A program made the translations under genes and the position numbers. Shown here piece after piece: positions 51,313 through 59,069 of a stretch of DNA of 64,000 nucleotides. Numbering within the stretch: the first letter of the stretch is position 1; each line of letters begins with the position of its first letter. The notes beneath the pieces are model-generated. The model was not told the DNA's origin and did not search any database. It saw only the letters and a program-made list of their open reading frames with translations. The DNA lies in NCBI GenBank assembly GCA_035628915.1, contig DASPIW010000015.1, positions 34,158 through 98,157 on the forward strand, written 5' to 3'. This stretch comes from JARBUG01 sp035628915 (GTDB lineage Bacteria; Bacillota; Sulfobacillia; Symbiobacteriales; Symbiobacteriaceae).

Positions 51313-51972
51313 ATGCAGAACGCAGGGGTGCGGGACCGGGTTCAGAAGCTGCTGGAGCAGCACAGCCAAAACGAACGGATGCTGGATGCATACTGGCAGT
51401 GGGCGACCAACCCGACCCCGCCGGCCGCCGGGTATGCCCTGGAGGAGAACGGCGGCTTCATCTCAACCAATCTGCTCATTCGTTACGGGGAGCCGTCCAT
51501 TGCCATCGTGACGCAGCTGGCCGATGAGTGCCGTGAGCTGCGCAAGGATGCCTCCGTCTACGACGTACAGCAGGCGGTGCTGGACGTTCTGAACGGCCCC
51601 CTGGGTCAGGGCCTGCGCGACGGCGTGCTGGAGCGGCTGCACCAGCCGGCGCCGGTGCGGCGCTTCCTGGCTGCCTGGCTGATCACCCGGGCCCGCTGGC
51701 TGTTCCGGCAGGGGCCCAACGCCTGGATTGCCGGTGAGTTCGACTGGTCGCTCGGCACAGACCTGGAGATGGCCGCCGACGACGCCCGGTCGCCCGTGGC
51801 GCGCACCCTGTTCGGACAGGCGGTGGCGCAGGCAGACCTCGTCCGGGAGGCGCTGGTCGTCGGGCTGATCAACCGCTTGTTCTATCGCAGCGCATCAGGA
51901 CGCATGGAGCCCAAGCTCCGGCCCGGGCCGCGCATTCCGCTCCCGGCCATCGCATACACGGATCGAGCTTGA
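51313..51972 (+). CDS. Hypothetical protein, 219 residues
   Basis: A soluble, mostly helical protein (VQKLLEQHSQNERMLDAYWQWATN, LDVLNGPLGQGLRDGVLERL) with a Trp-rich middle (WLITRARWLFRQGPNAWIAGEFDW). ATG 51313 with AGGAGGGG eight bases upstream. 70 bp downstream of paaD with no terminator between, so it may be in that operon, but I recognise no family. Confidence 0.65.
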   Translation: MQNAGVRDRVQKLLEQHSQNERMLDAYWQWATNPTPPAAGYALEENGGFISTNLLIRYGEPSIAIVTQLADECRELRKDASVYDVQQAVLDVLNGPLGQGLRDGVLERLHQPAPVRRFLAAWLITRARWLFRQGPNAWIAGEFDWSLGTDLEMAADDARSPVARTLFGQAVAQADLVREALVVGLINRLFYRSASGRMEPKLRPGPRIPLPAIAYTDRA

Positions 51973-52002
51973 GGCCTGCAGGCACCGTATTCGGTGGTAG
52001 AG

Positions 52003-52047
52003 AAAAGATGACGCCTCGCGGGATGTGTCCCCGGGGCGTCATCTTTT
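52003..52047 (+). terminator. Long-stem terminator
   Basis: Perfect 13-bp stem AAAAGATGACGCC/GGCGTCATCTTTT with a 19-nt loop. Ends the unit before the spore-coat genes. Confidence 0.88.
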
Positions 52048-52112
52048 CATAACATGGGATTAACAAATGGCGCGTCCTGCCCTCGGCGCCAAGCAGCTGG
52101 GAGGTATCCGAG

Positions 52113-53672
52113 GTGGAACAACGGCCTGCGCGCAAGAGCAGGGCCGCACGAAAGCCAGAAGACCCGTCGGCGGATGTCGTTTGGATTCCGGCCGGATCAG
52201 AGGTCCTCACCTCACCGGGTGTAGAAGTCAGGTTTATCAACGGAAATGCAACCGGCCCCGGGCGCGAGCGCTCTGCTCCGGCCGGCAAGCCTCTCCCGGC
52301 CCCGGACGCCCCGAATCCCCTGAAGGCTTCGGTCCCCGTGGCGGTCCCGGCCCCTGGCAAGCAGGCGGGCGAGCCCAAGCGGCCGGCCCCTCCCGTGCCG
52401 GCGGGCACCCCTAAGCGGTCAGCATCCCGGGCACCGGCCGCGACACCATACCGTCGGTCACCGGTGGCGCCCCCCGCCCGCCCCCGGACTGCCGGCCCCG
52501 TCGCCTCCACGGAGCAGCTTCCTGTGGCCCAGGCGCCGGGCACCTGGCAGATCCCCGATTCCTGGGACCTGCCTCCGGAAGCAGTGACCACGCTTGGCCC
52601 CGATGGCGAAGTGCCGATTCCGCCCGAAGTGGACGCCGCCGCCCAGGCGGTCATGTCACTCTACGACATGAGCGTCTCCGCCATGCAGCTGATTACAAGC
52701 AAGCCGGATAAGGGCGGCGCAATCTGGCGGATTGAGACCAACCGGGGCCCACGGAGCCTCAAGCTTTTGCACCGGGAAGCGCACCGGAGCCTCTTCAGCA
52801 TCGGCGCCCAGGAGTACCTGGTGCGCCAGGGAGCCCGGGTCCCGCCCCTTGTCCGCACCCGGTCGGGCGATTGGTGCGTCCAGACCGGCTACAAGCTCTG
52901 GATTGTCACCGACTGGATCGAGCCCCTGGTGCCGGCCACCAAGGTGGATCTGGAAGGCGCCGCGGCCCTCTGCCACGGCCTGGGCGAGTTCCACCGGCTG
53001 TCGCAGGGCTATCTGCCCCCGAGGGGCGCCCGGTTTGCCACCCGGCTGCACCGCTGGCCGAAGGCCTATCACAAGGTGCTGGCGAAAATTGGCTGGTTCC
53101 GGGAAATCGCGCTGGCGTACCCGGAGTTCCCGGCGGCTCAGACGCTCCTGGGGCTGGTGGAAAAGTTTGAGCAGCAGGCCCGCGACGCCATCGCCCGCCT
53201 GGAGGCGTCCGGGTACGCCAGTCTGGCCGCGCGGGGCGAGCAGGCACACGGGATTGTGCACCAGGATTACGGGTGGAGCAACGGCCAGGTGGGCCCCGGC
53301 GGCATCTGGATCATCGACCTGGACGGCGTGGCCTTCGACCTGGGCATCCGGGACCTTCGGAAACTGATCACCAGCACCATGGACGACATGGGCACCTGGG
53401 ACGTCACCTGGATCCGGGGCATGATCGACGCCTACAACCAGGCCAATCCGATCGAACCGGACCTGTTGCAGGTCCTTCTGATCGACATGTCGCTTCCCAA
53501 TGAGTTTTATAAGCATGTGAAGGAAGTAGTCATGGACCCCACCATGTTCCTGAACGAGGAGCTGGACGCCCTGCTCCAGCGGCTCGTGCAGGTCGACGCC
53601 ACCAAGTGGCGGGCCCTGAGCGAGCTGGGGCTGAAGCCGCTGCCGTCCGGGGGAGGGGAGAGAGCGCGATGA
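52113..53672 (+). CDS. CotS-family spore coat kinase-like protein with disordered N-terminus
   Basis: A 519-residue protein. The first ~180 residues are Pro/Ala/Arg-rich and disordered. The rest is an aminoglycoside-phosphotransferase-like kinase fold of the CotS/YutH type: WRIETNRGPRSLKLLHRE (ATP-binding lobe), GIVHQDYGWSNG (catalytic HxDxxxxN, with His-Gln-Asp) and IWIIDLDGVAFDLGIRDL (metal-binding DLD). CotS is a spore-coat protein, so this supports an endospore former. GTG 52113 after GGGAGGT. The stop overlaps the glycosyltransferase start. Confidence 0.85.
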   Translation: MEQRPARKSRAARKPEDPSADVVWIPAGSEVLTSPGVEVRFINGNATGPGRERSAPAGKPLPAPDAPNPLKASVPVAVPAPGKQAGEPKRPAPPVPAGTPKRSASRAPAATPYRRSPVAPPARPRTAGPVASTEQLPVAQAPGTWQIPDSWDLPPEAVTTLGPDGEVPIPPEVDAAAQAVMSLYDMSVSAMQLITSKPDKGGAIWRIETNRGPRSLKLLHREAHRSLFSIGAQEYLVRQGARVPPLVRTRSGDWCVQTGYKLWIVTDWIEPLVPATKVDLEGAAALCHGLGEFHRLSQGYLPPRGARFATRLHRWPKAYHKVLAKIGWFREIALAYPEFPAAQTLLGLVEKFEQQARDAIARLEASGYASLAARGEQAHGIVHQDYGWSNGQVGPGGIWIIDLDGVAFDLGIRDLRKLITSTMDDMGTWDVTWIRGMIDAYNQANPIEPDLLQVLLIDMSLPNEFYKHVKEVVMDPTMFLNEELDALLQRLVQVDATKWRALSELGLKPLPSGGGERAR

Positions 53673-54802
53673 AGGTGCTGATGATCGTCACCGAAAAGCT
53701 CCCGGTCCCCCCGGTCCGGGGGGGTGCCATTCAGACCTACGTCGCCGCCGTAGCGCCTCACCTGGGCCGCAGGCATGGTCTGACCATCCTGGGAGTCACC
53801 GAGCCGACGCTTCCCGACCAGGAGACCCAGGCCGGCGTCAAATATGTCCGGGTGCCCGGCGGCGACCTGGAAACCTACCTGGAGCACGTCACCGCCTACC
53901 TGCAGGCCAACAAATTCGACCTGATCCACATCTTTAACCGGCCGCGGGCCGTGCTTCCCGTCCGGGCTGCTGCCCCCGGCGCCCGCCTGGTGCTTAGCCT
54001 TCACAACGACATGTTCGAACCCTTCAAGATCGATCCAGAAATGGCCGCCCAGGCCATCGGCGAACTGGAGCGGATCGTCACGGTCAGCGACTACGTGGGC
54101 AAGCGGGTCGCCGACCTCTACCCTGCCGCTGCGCCTAAGCTGAAGACCATCTACTCCGGGGTCGACCTGGAGCGGTTCGCACCGCCGTCCTCGGGCGAGG
54201 CCCGGTCTGCCCGCAGCTCCCTCCGCCGTCAGCACGGCCTCGAAGGCAAGAAAGTCATCCTGTTCGTCGGGCGCCTCTCACCCAAGAAGGGCGCCGACGT
54301 GCTGGTCCGGGCGATGCCCCACCTGGCCCGCAAGCACCCCGATGCCGCCCTGGTGCTCGTCGGCAGCAAGTGGTACGGCGAGGATAAAGTAAGCGACTAC
54401 GTCGCCTACGTCCGGGCGCTGGCCGCCCGGGCGCCGCTCCCGGTCGTCACCACGGGTTACGTGCCAGCGGACCAGGTCCAACAGTGGTTCTGCGCCGGCG
54501 ATCTCTTCGTCTGCCCGTCGCTGTGGGAGGAGCCTCTGGCCCGGGTTCACTACGAGGCCATGGCCGCCGGATTGCCCATCGTCACCACCGACAGGGGCGG
54601 GAATCCCGAAGTGGTGGCCGGCAAGGGGAACGGTGTCGTGGTGGAACGACCGGATGATCCGGCTGCCTTTGCGGAAGCGATATCCGGATTGCTGTCGGAT
54701 TCCGGCAAGCGCAGCAGCATGGGCAGTGCCGGCCGGTCCCTGGCGGAGCAGCGCTTCGGCTGGGACCGGGTCGCAGGGGAAATCCTGACTGCCTGGAGCT
54801 AA
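53669..54802 (+). CDS. GT4 glycosyltransferase, CotSA-like
   Basis: A 377-residue GT-B fold enzyme. N-terminal PPVRGGAIQTYVAAVAPHL, middle VILFVGRLSPKKGADVLVRA, and the E-x7-E motif in EEPLARVHYEAM. ATGA overlap with the CotS-like gene. The CotS-CotSA pairing is known from Bacillus spore coats; sugar and acceptor unknown. Confidence 0.88.
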   Translation: MKVLMIVTEKLPVPPVRGGAIQTYVAAVAPHLGRRHGLTILGVTEPTLPDQETQAGVKYVRVPGGDLETYLEHVTAYLQANKFDLIHIFNRPRAVLPVRAAAPGARLVLSLHNDMFEPFKIDPEMAAQAIGELERIVTVSDYVGKRVADLYPAAAPKLKTIYSGVDLERFAPPSSGEARSARSSLRRQHGLEGKKVILFVGRLSPKKGADVLVRAMPHLARKHPDAALVLVGSKWYGEDKVSDYVAYVRALAARAPLPVVTTGYVPADQVQQWFCAGDLFVCPSLWEEPLARVHYEAMAAGLPIVTTDRGGNPEVVAGKGNGVVVERPDDPAAFAEAISGLLSDSGKRSSMGSAGRSLAEQRFGWDRVAGEILTAWS

Positions 54803-54804
54803 TC

Positions 54805-54830
54805 AGCCGCCCCAACTTGGGGCGGCTTTT
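54805..54830 (+). terminator. Rho-independent terminator
   Basis: AGCCGCCCC/GGGGCGGCT stem with a 5-nt loop and TTTT, just after the glycosyltransferase. Confidence 0.92.
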
Positions 54831-54892
54831 GCCGTACCTCCTATAGGTCAGGAAAAGTCAAAAGGACAAAGATGATCAAAAAGAGGTGTTGG

Positions 54893-55795
54893 ATGATGTT
54901 GAATCAGTTTGCGCAAGAGCCGTTTGCGCGGGTGGCGTCGCAGGTGGGTCCGGGAGTCGTTCAGGTCAAGAGCGGGCGGGGGCAAGGCTCGGGCGTCCTT
55001 TTGGACAAGCGTTCGGTCATCACCAACGCCCACGTAGTCGGCAACAATCCGGCGCCGGCGCTGACCTTCGCCGACGGCGTGACCCGCCCGGGGCGGGTGA
55101 TCGCAGTTGACCGCATTTACGATCTGGCCCTTGTGGAGACGGATTCACCCACCGACGTCCATCTGGAATTGGCGCCGGAGGAGAGCATCGTCCCGGGCAA
55201 GCTGGTTGTTGCCATCGGCAATCCGTATGGGTTCGGGTGGACCGTTACCACCGGCGTCATTAGTTCGGTTGACCGGATGGTTGGGGGCCTGGACGGGCTG
55301 ATTCAGACCGATGCGGCCATCAACCCCGGCAACTCGGGGGGCGCCCTGGTCGATCTGGACGGCCGCCTGGTCGGCATTCCGACCATGGTGCTGGCGCAGG
55401 GACAGAACATCGGGTTCGCCATTCCCTCCTGGCAGGTCGAAGCAGTGGTCCGCCAGTTCCTCAAGTACGGCAAGGCGCAGCACCCCTGGGTCGGCATCGC
55501 CGGAACAACCGAAGTGATCGACCCGGTTATCTCACGAATGCTGGATCTGCCCGAGCGGGGCGTGCTCGTGGCCGGGGTGGAGCCGGGCGGCCCGGCGGAC
55601 CGGGCGAATCTGCAGGAGTTTGATATGATCATCGCGGCGGGCAGCCGCCCCACGCCGTCGATTCAGGCACTGCGCCGCCAGGTCCGGCGGGCCGAAGTCG
55701 GCGACCTGATCCGACTTGATGTGCTGCGCGGCGGCAGGGTTGTACAGCGAGACCTCCGGGTGCAGGAGATGCCCCCGGCGCTGGTCGACCGGTAG
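54893..55795 (+). CDS. HtrA-like S1C serine protease with PDZ domain, no export signal
   Basis: A 300-residue trypsin-like protease. His in ITNAHVV (~47), Asp in YDLALVE (~77), Ser in NPGNSGGAL (~148), then a PDZ domain (~215-290; GVLVAGVEPGGPADRANL). Unlike usual HtrA proteins it lacks a membrane helix or signal. Start is ATG 54893 or 54896, with AAAAGAGGTG upstream. Could be cytoplasmic or mother-cell protein. Confidence 0.88.
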   Translation: MMLNQFAQEPFARVASQVGPGVVQVKSGRGQGSGVLLDKRSVITNAHVVGNNPAPALTFADGVTRPGRVIAVDRIYDLALVETDSPTDVHLELAPEESIVPGKLVVAIGNPYGFGWTVTTGVISSVDRMVGGLDGLIQTDAAINPGNSGGALVDLDGRLVGIPTMVLAQGQNIGFAIPSWQVEAVVRQFLKYGKAQHPWVGIAGTTEVIDPVISRMLDLPERGVLVAGVEPGGPADRANLQEFDMIIAAGSRPTPSIQALRRQVRRAEVGDLIRLDVLRGGRVVQRDLRVQEMPPALVDR

Positions 55796-55801
55796 ACGGC
55801 A

Positions 55802-55840
55802 GGGCCCCCGTCCGGAGCTTGCGTCTCCGGGCGGGGGCCT
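55802..55840 (+). terminator. Terminator after the HtrA-like gene
   Basis: GC-rich imperfect stem AGGGCCCCCGTCCGGAG / CTCCGGGCGGGGGCCT with a 7-nt loop. Confidence 0.65.
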
Positions 55841-55959
55841 GTGCTCACGTTGGTGTGGTTCGGATTCTTCACGCTTTTGTACCGGATGATAGCCCGTCTC
55901 GTGGGTGTCAGGTGAATGGCAGCGGCATATTCTTCCCTGATGCAAAGGGAGGGATAGGC

Positions 55960-56424
55960 ATGGTTACGGTCGCCTCACGCTTCCTGCGGTACATACCCGA
56001 GGACCCCATGCGGGGGCCCGATGTGCTGGACGTCCAGCGCCGGCTGCGATCCCTGGGCTTCTACCAGGGCGCCCTGGACAGCGTCTACGGCCGCGGCACA
56101 TTCGACGCCGTGGTGGCGTTCCAGGCCCGGCGCAACCTGACCCCGGACGGGACCGTCGGCCCCGCAACGTGGAACGCCCTGGGACAGATGCTGCAGGTCA
56201 CCCCTCTGGGCGACCGGGGGCCGCATATCACCATCGACCTGGAACAGCGGCGACTTTACTTCGGGCGCCGGCGCGGGTTGGTGCAGCGGGTGTATGGGGT
56301 AGCCGTGGGGTCGCCGGAGACGCCGACGCCCGTGGGCCGCTGGGTGGTGGTGGAGAAGCAGCGCGACCCGGGTGGCCCGTTCGGCACCCGGTGGATTCGC
56401 ATTAACATCCCCTGGGGTGGGTAG
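55960..56424 (+). pseudogene. L,D-transpeptidase, 5' part of gene split by a recombinase element
   Basis: Reads MVTVASRFLRYI..., a PG_binding_1 domain (~20-78: VLDVQRRLRSLGFYQGALD, GTVGPATWNALG), then the first half of a YkuD catalytic domain (ITIDLEQRRLYFGRRRG, YGVAVGSPETPTPVGRW) up to RINIPWGG, where it hits TAG at once. The missing half, with the catalytic His and Cys, lies 2,082 bp downstream in the same frame (58504-58890). ATG 55960 with AAAGGGAGGG upstream. Joining at GGGTA gives a 282-residue protein. L,D-transpeptidases cross-link peptidoglycan through 3-3 bonds. Confidence 0.9.
56419..56423. other. Left attachment core (GGGTA)
   Basis: GGGTA at the last codon before the premature TAG. 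The same five bases are at 58501-58505; bases on both sides differ (T before and G after here; C before and C after there). Confidence 0.75.
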
Positions 56425-56443
56425 CCGCTTTATTGCAAGACTG

Positions 56444-56626
56444 CTAAGACCGCCCCGGTCGTGAGAGGATGACCAGGATCAGGCTGAAGAGCGAATAGAG
56501 GCCAAAGGCAATGGCAAGTTCCTGCTGCCCCGACCAGAGCAGCAGAAGCGCGACGACCAGGGAGACAGCGAAAGCAAGCAGGTTCTTCAGACGACGCATC
56601 CGAATGGCTTCAGCTCTGGGTGTCAT
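56444..56626 (-). CDS. Small two-helix membrane protein inside the element
   Basis: 60 residues; starts MTPRAEAIRMRRLKN, then two hydrophobic segments (LLAFAVSLVVALLLLWSG and IAFGLYSLFSLILVIL). ATG at 56626 has AAAGGAG 8 bases upstream. Divergent from the recombinase gene. No family recognised; a real gene on ribosome-site and composition grounds. Confidence 0.5.
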   Translation of the reverse strand: MTPRAEAIRMRRLKNLLAFAVSLVVALLLLWSGQQELAIAFGLYSLFSLILVILSRPGRS

Positions 56627-56669
56627 CGGCGCAGCTCCTTTCTTCGTGAGAGACGGTGGGGGGATTCGG

Positions 56670-58181
56670 TTGATTGCACGGTGTTACCTGCGCGTGTCAA
56701 CGGAAGATCAGGCCAGGGAAGGTTACAGCCTCGGCGCCCAGCACGACCGCCTCGCCGCCTTCGCGGCTTCGCAGGGGTGGCAGGTCGCCGATTTCTATGT
56801 AGATGAAGGCATCAGCGCAAAGGACATGAGCCGCCCGGCGCTGAGGAGACTGCTAGCGGATGCCCGGCGCGGCGAAGTGGTGCTGGTTTACAAGCTTGAC
56901 CGGCTCACGCGGAGCGTTGCGGATCTGGATCACATGCTTCGAGGGTGGGAAACAGATGGCGTACTTTTCAGAAGTTGCACTGAAGATTTCAATACGACAT
57001 CGGCAGCCGGACGCCTCTTTATTCGGTTAGTTGCTGACCTCGCCCAATGGGAGCGAGAGAATCTGGCCGAGCGAACTCGTATGGGTATGGTCAGACGGGC
57101 CCAGGAAGGCGAATGGAATGGCGGACCGGCGCCCTTCGCCTACGATGCCGTCGACGCCGGGCAGCACAACGGCCACAAGGCGAAGCGCAGGCTCGTCCCC
57201 AACGCCCATGCGCCCATCGTCCGGGAGCTTTACGAACGGTACGCGGCCGGACAGGGCATGCGCCGGCTGACGCTCTGGCTTAACCGGGAGAAGGGCATCA
57301 GGAGCCCCCGGGGCGGGACCTTTACCGATGCCTCCGTCAGCGGCATTCTGAAGAACCCGGTCTACGCCGGCTATGCCGCCTGGGACTGGGGCGTCAAGAA
57401 TGGGGCCCGGCGCCCGGAGGCTATCGTGGTCGAGGGGAAGCACGAAGCGATCGTGCCGCGGGACCTCTGGGAGTTGGTCCAGCGGGTGCGGGAAAGCCGA
57501 GGCGCCCTCCCGCCCCGGCACGCCACCGGCGTTCATCTGCTGACGGGAATCGGGCGCTGCGGGTTGTGCGGGGCGCATCTGAAAATGAACGTCGACCGGC
57601 GCCGCCGTGAGCAGCGCTTCTACCGCTGCGGGAACTACGTCACCAAAGGGACTTGCAGCGTCTCCGGGATTCCGGCCGGGCCTTTGGAAGAGAACTTCGT
57701 CACGGCGATCCGAGCGGCCGCGTACGAACTGGCCGACCAGGAACGGTTGTCGCAGTACGTATCGGCACACCTGCAGGAGGCGATGCGGAGCCGGGAGTGG
57801 TCGACCCCAGACGCTCTCAGGCGCCACATGAGCCAAGCGAAGCAGGCCATTGCCGTCTGGGATGCGGCCCTGGAACAGGGCAAGATCAGCCTGTCAGTCT
57901 GGCAGCACAAAACGGCACCCCACTGCGCCCGGGTCAGGGACCTGGAGCGGGAACTACTCGATGCGCAGCTGGAGCCGGGTTTGGACACAACCGCCGGGGA
58001 ACTGGTACGAGCGGCCCTCAGCAGCTTTGAGACGATATGGAGCGGTGCCACCCGGGAAGAGCGAAAGGCCCTGGCCATTTCGTTCTTCCGGGAAGTCCGC
58101 GTCTATCCGAACCGGCGGGTGGAGGTCCTACCCCGCTTGATTTCGTCCGAGCCGGTGCATATCTCGACGGCAGGTGACTAG
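56670..58181 (+). CDS. Large serine recombinase
   Basis: 503 residues. Resolvase catalytic domain at the N-terminus with Ser10 (YLRVSTEDQ) and the arginine motif VYKLDRLTRSVADL; recombinase domain (~170-260: GMRRLTLWLNREKGIRSPRGG, VSGILKNPVYAGY); zinc ribbon (CGLCGAHLKMN ... RFYRCGNY) and coiled-coil C-terminus. TTG 56670 after GGGGGG. Integrates and excises DNA at short att sites through a 2-nt crossover; all parts needed look present. Confidence 0.95.
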   Translation: MIARCYLRVSTEDQAREGYSLGAQHDRLAAFAASQGWQVADFYVDEGISAKDMSRPALRRLLADARRGEVVLVYKLDRLTRSVADLDHMLRGWETDGVLFRSCTEDFNTTSAAGRLFIRLVADLAQWERENLAERTRMGMVRRAQEGEWNGGPAPFAYDAVDAGQHNGHKAKRRLVPNAHAPIVRELYERYAAGQGMRRLTLWLNREKGIRSPRGGTFTDASVSGILKNPVYAGYAAWDWGVKNGARRPEAIVVEGKHEAIVPRDLWELVQRVRESRGALPPRHATGVHLLTGIGRCGLCGAHLKMNVDRRRREQRFYRCGNYVTKGTCSVSGIPAGPLEENFVTAIRAAAYELADQERLSQYVSAHLQEAMRSREWSTPDALRRHMSQAKQAIAVWDAALEQGKISLSVWQHKTAPHCARVRDLERELLDAQLEPGLDTTAGELVRAALSSFETIWSGATREERKALAISFFREVRVYPNRRVEVLPRLISSEPVHISTAGD

Positions 58182-58213
58182 AATCTGCTGAAGACTGTCG
58201 AGGAGGTGCTGGC

Positions 58214-58384
58214 GTGCAGACGAGAGTCCGTTACCTCGTGCCCCCTGGCATCGCTGAGAAAGACCTGCCACCCGAAGTCCGGTCAGGCTTGCGCCTGGCC
58301 ACACGCATTGCCGCCCGCGTGGTCTGGGCGAAGACACGCAAGGAGAGTGTGTCTCCGGGCGACAGGCCCGGGACGGCGCCATAA
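58214..58384 (+). CDS. 56-residue basic protein, candidate recombination directionality factor
   Basis: GTG 58214 with GAGGAGGTG five bases upstream; reads MQTRVRYLVPPGIAEKDL..., strongly basic in the middle (LRLATRIAARVVWAKTRK), ends at TAA. Lies 32 bp after the recombinase and before a terminator. Small partner proteins (SprB in SPbeta, 58 residues) turn serine integrases toward excision; position and size fit, sequence similarity is untested. Confidence 0.5.
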   Translation: MQTRVRYLVPPGIAEKDLPPEVRSGLRLATRIAARVVWAKTRKESVSPGDRPGTAP

Positions 58385-58403
58385 TTGGAGAGGCCGCGCG
58401 AAA

Positions 58404-58425
58404 GGACCGCCTGGGCGGTCCTTTT
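58404..58425 (+). terminator. Terminator closing the element's operon
   Basis: GGACCGCC/GGCGGTCC stem and TTTT, inside the element, 79 bp before the right junction. Confidence 0.88.
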
Positions 58426-58500
58426 CCTTGTCCGGGCGACTGCGCCGTTTGGCACCGATGCGCTGGCCTGCTACAACCGGCGCGGGGATTGCTATGGATC

Positions 58501-58505
58501 GGGTA
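58501..58505. other. Right attachment core (GGGTA)
   Basis: Second GGGTA copy, at the codons GGG-TAC that resume the transpeptidase frame. Confidence 0.75.
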
Positions 58506-58890
58506 CGGCATCCACGGGACGGATGATCCCCCATCCATCGGCAATGCCGTCAGCCATGGCTGTGTCCGGCTGCTCAACCAGCAGGTCGAGGAACTGTTCG
58601 AGATGGTCCCTATCGGCACCGCGGTCAATATCATCGGCCAGGTCTTCACGGGCCGCGTCTTGATTCCCGGCCAGGCCACGGGCACCGACGTGCGGGCCGT
58701 CCAGGAGATCCTGCGCATTCTCGGCTATTACCGGGGGGAACCGGACGGCGTCTACGGCCCGGGTACGGCTGACGCCGTCCGCCGCTTCCAGGCGGACAAC
58801 AACCTCCCGCCGGACGCCATCGTCGGCCCCGCCACCTACGACGCCCTCCTCGACGCCTTCGACCAGGAGCGGGGTAACGTGGCGCCTTAG
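58504..58890 (+). pseudogene. L,D-transpeptidase, 3' part of the split gene
   Basis: 128 codons that begin YGIHGTDDPPSIGNAVSHGCVRL: the catalytic HGT...SHGCVR motif of YkuD enzymes, with the nucleophile Cys. A second PG_binding_1 domain follows (VRAVQEILRILGYYRGEPDG, PDAIVGPATYDALLDAF). No own ribosome binding site or start at the junction, so it should be silent unless the element leaves. Confidence 0.9.
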
Positions 58891-58914
58891 CACGAGCCCC
58901 CCTCAGCATCGACC

Positions 58915-58945
58915 ACCCCGCCGGAAGATCGGCGGGGTTTGCGTT
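58915..58945 (+). terminator. Terminator of the split transpeptidase gene
   Basis: ACCCCGCCG/CGGCGGGGT stem, 6-nt loop, then TTGCGTTTT. Confidence 0.88.
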
Positions 58946-59069
58946 TTCCATATGTCCTGAAAATGGTTTGTGATGGCATCGAACATGTAGGGTGCAGTCT
59001 ACGTTAGAGGATTCAGGTGCATATCTTTGCCAGTATATGCTATTTCCGGTCTGAAGGAGTGTCATCGGG

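Larger units (their letters stand above)
56419..58500. mobile_element. Minimal serine-recombinase integrative element interrupting the L,D-transpeptidase gene
   Basis: 2,082 bp from one GGGTA copy to the next. It holds a small leftward membrane-protein gene, the large serine recombinase gene and a 56-codon gene with a terminator. Excision between the two GGGTA copies rejoins the codons GGG and TAC and restores the transpeptidase frame. This is the pattern of gene-interrupting elements such as skin and SPbeta in sporulation genes, though much smaller. Confidence 0.88.

Noticed and set aside
52113..53672. CotS-like protein as an aminoglycoside resistance kinase
   Set aside because: The long disordered N-terminus and the coupled CotSA-like glycosyltransferase fit the spore-coat family better.
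55960..58890. Split transpeptidase as an ordinary frameshifted pseudogene
   Set aside because: Both halves are undamaged, in phase, share the GGGTA core and are separated by a complete recombinase element.
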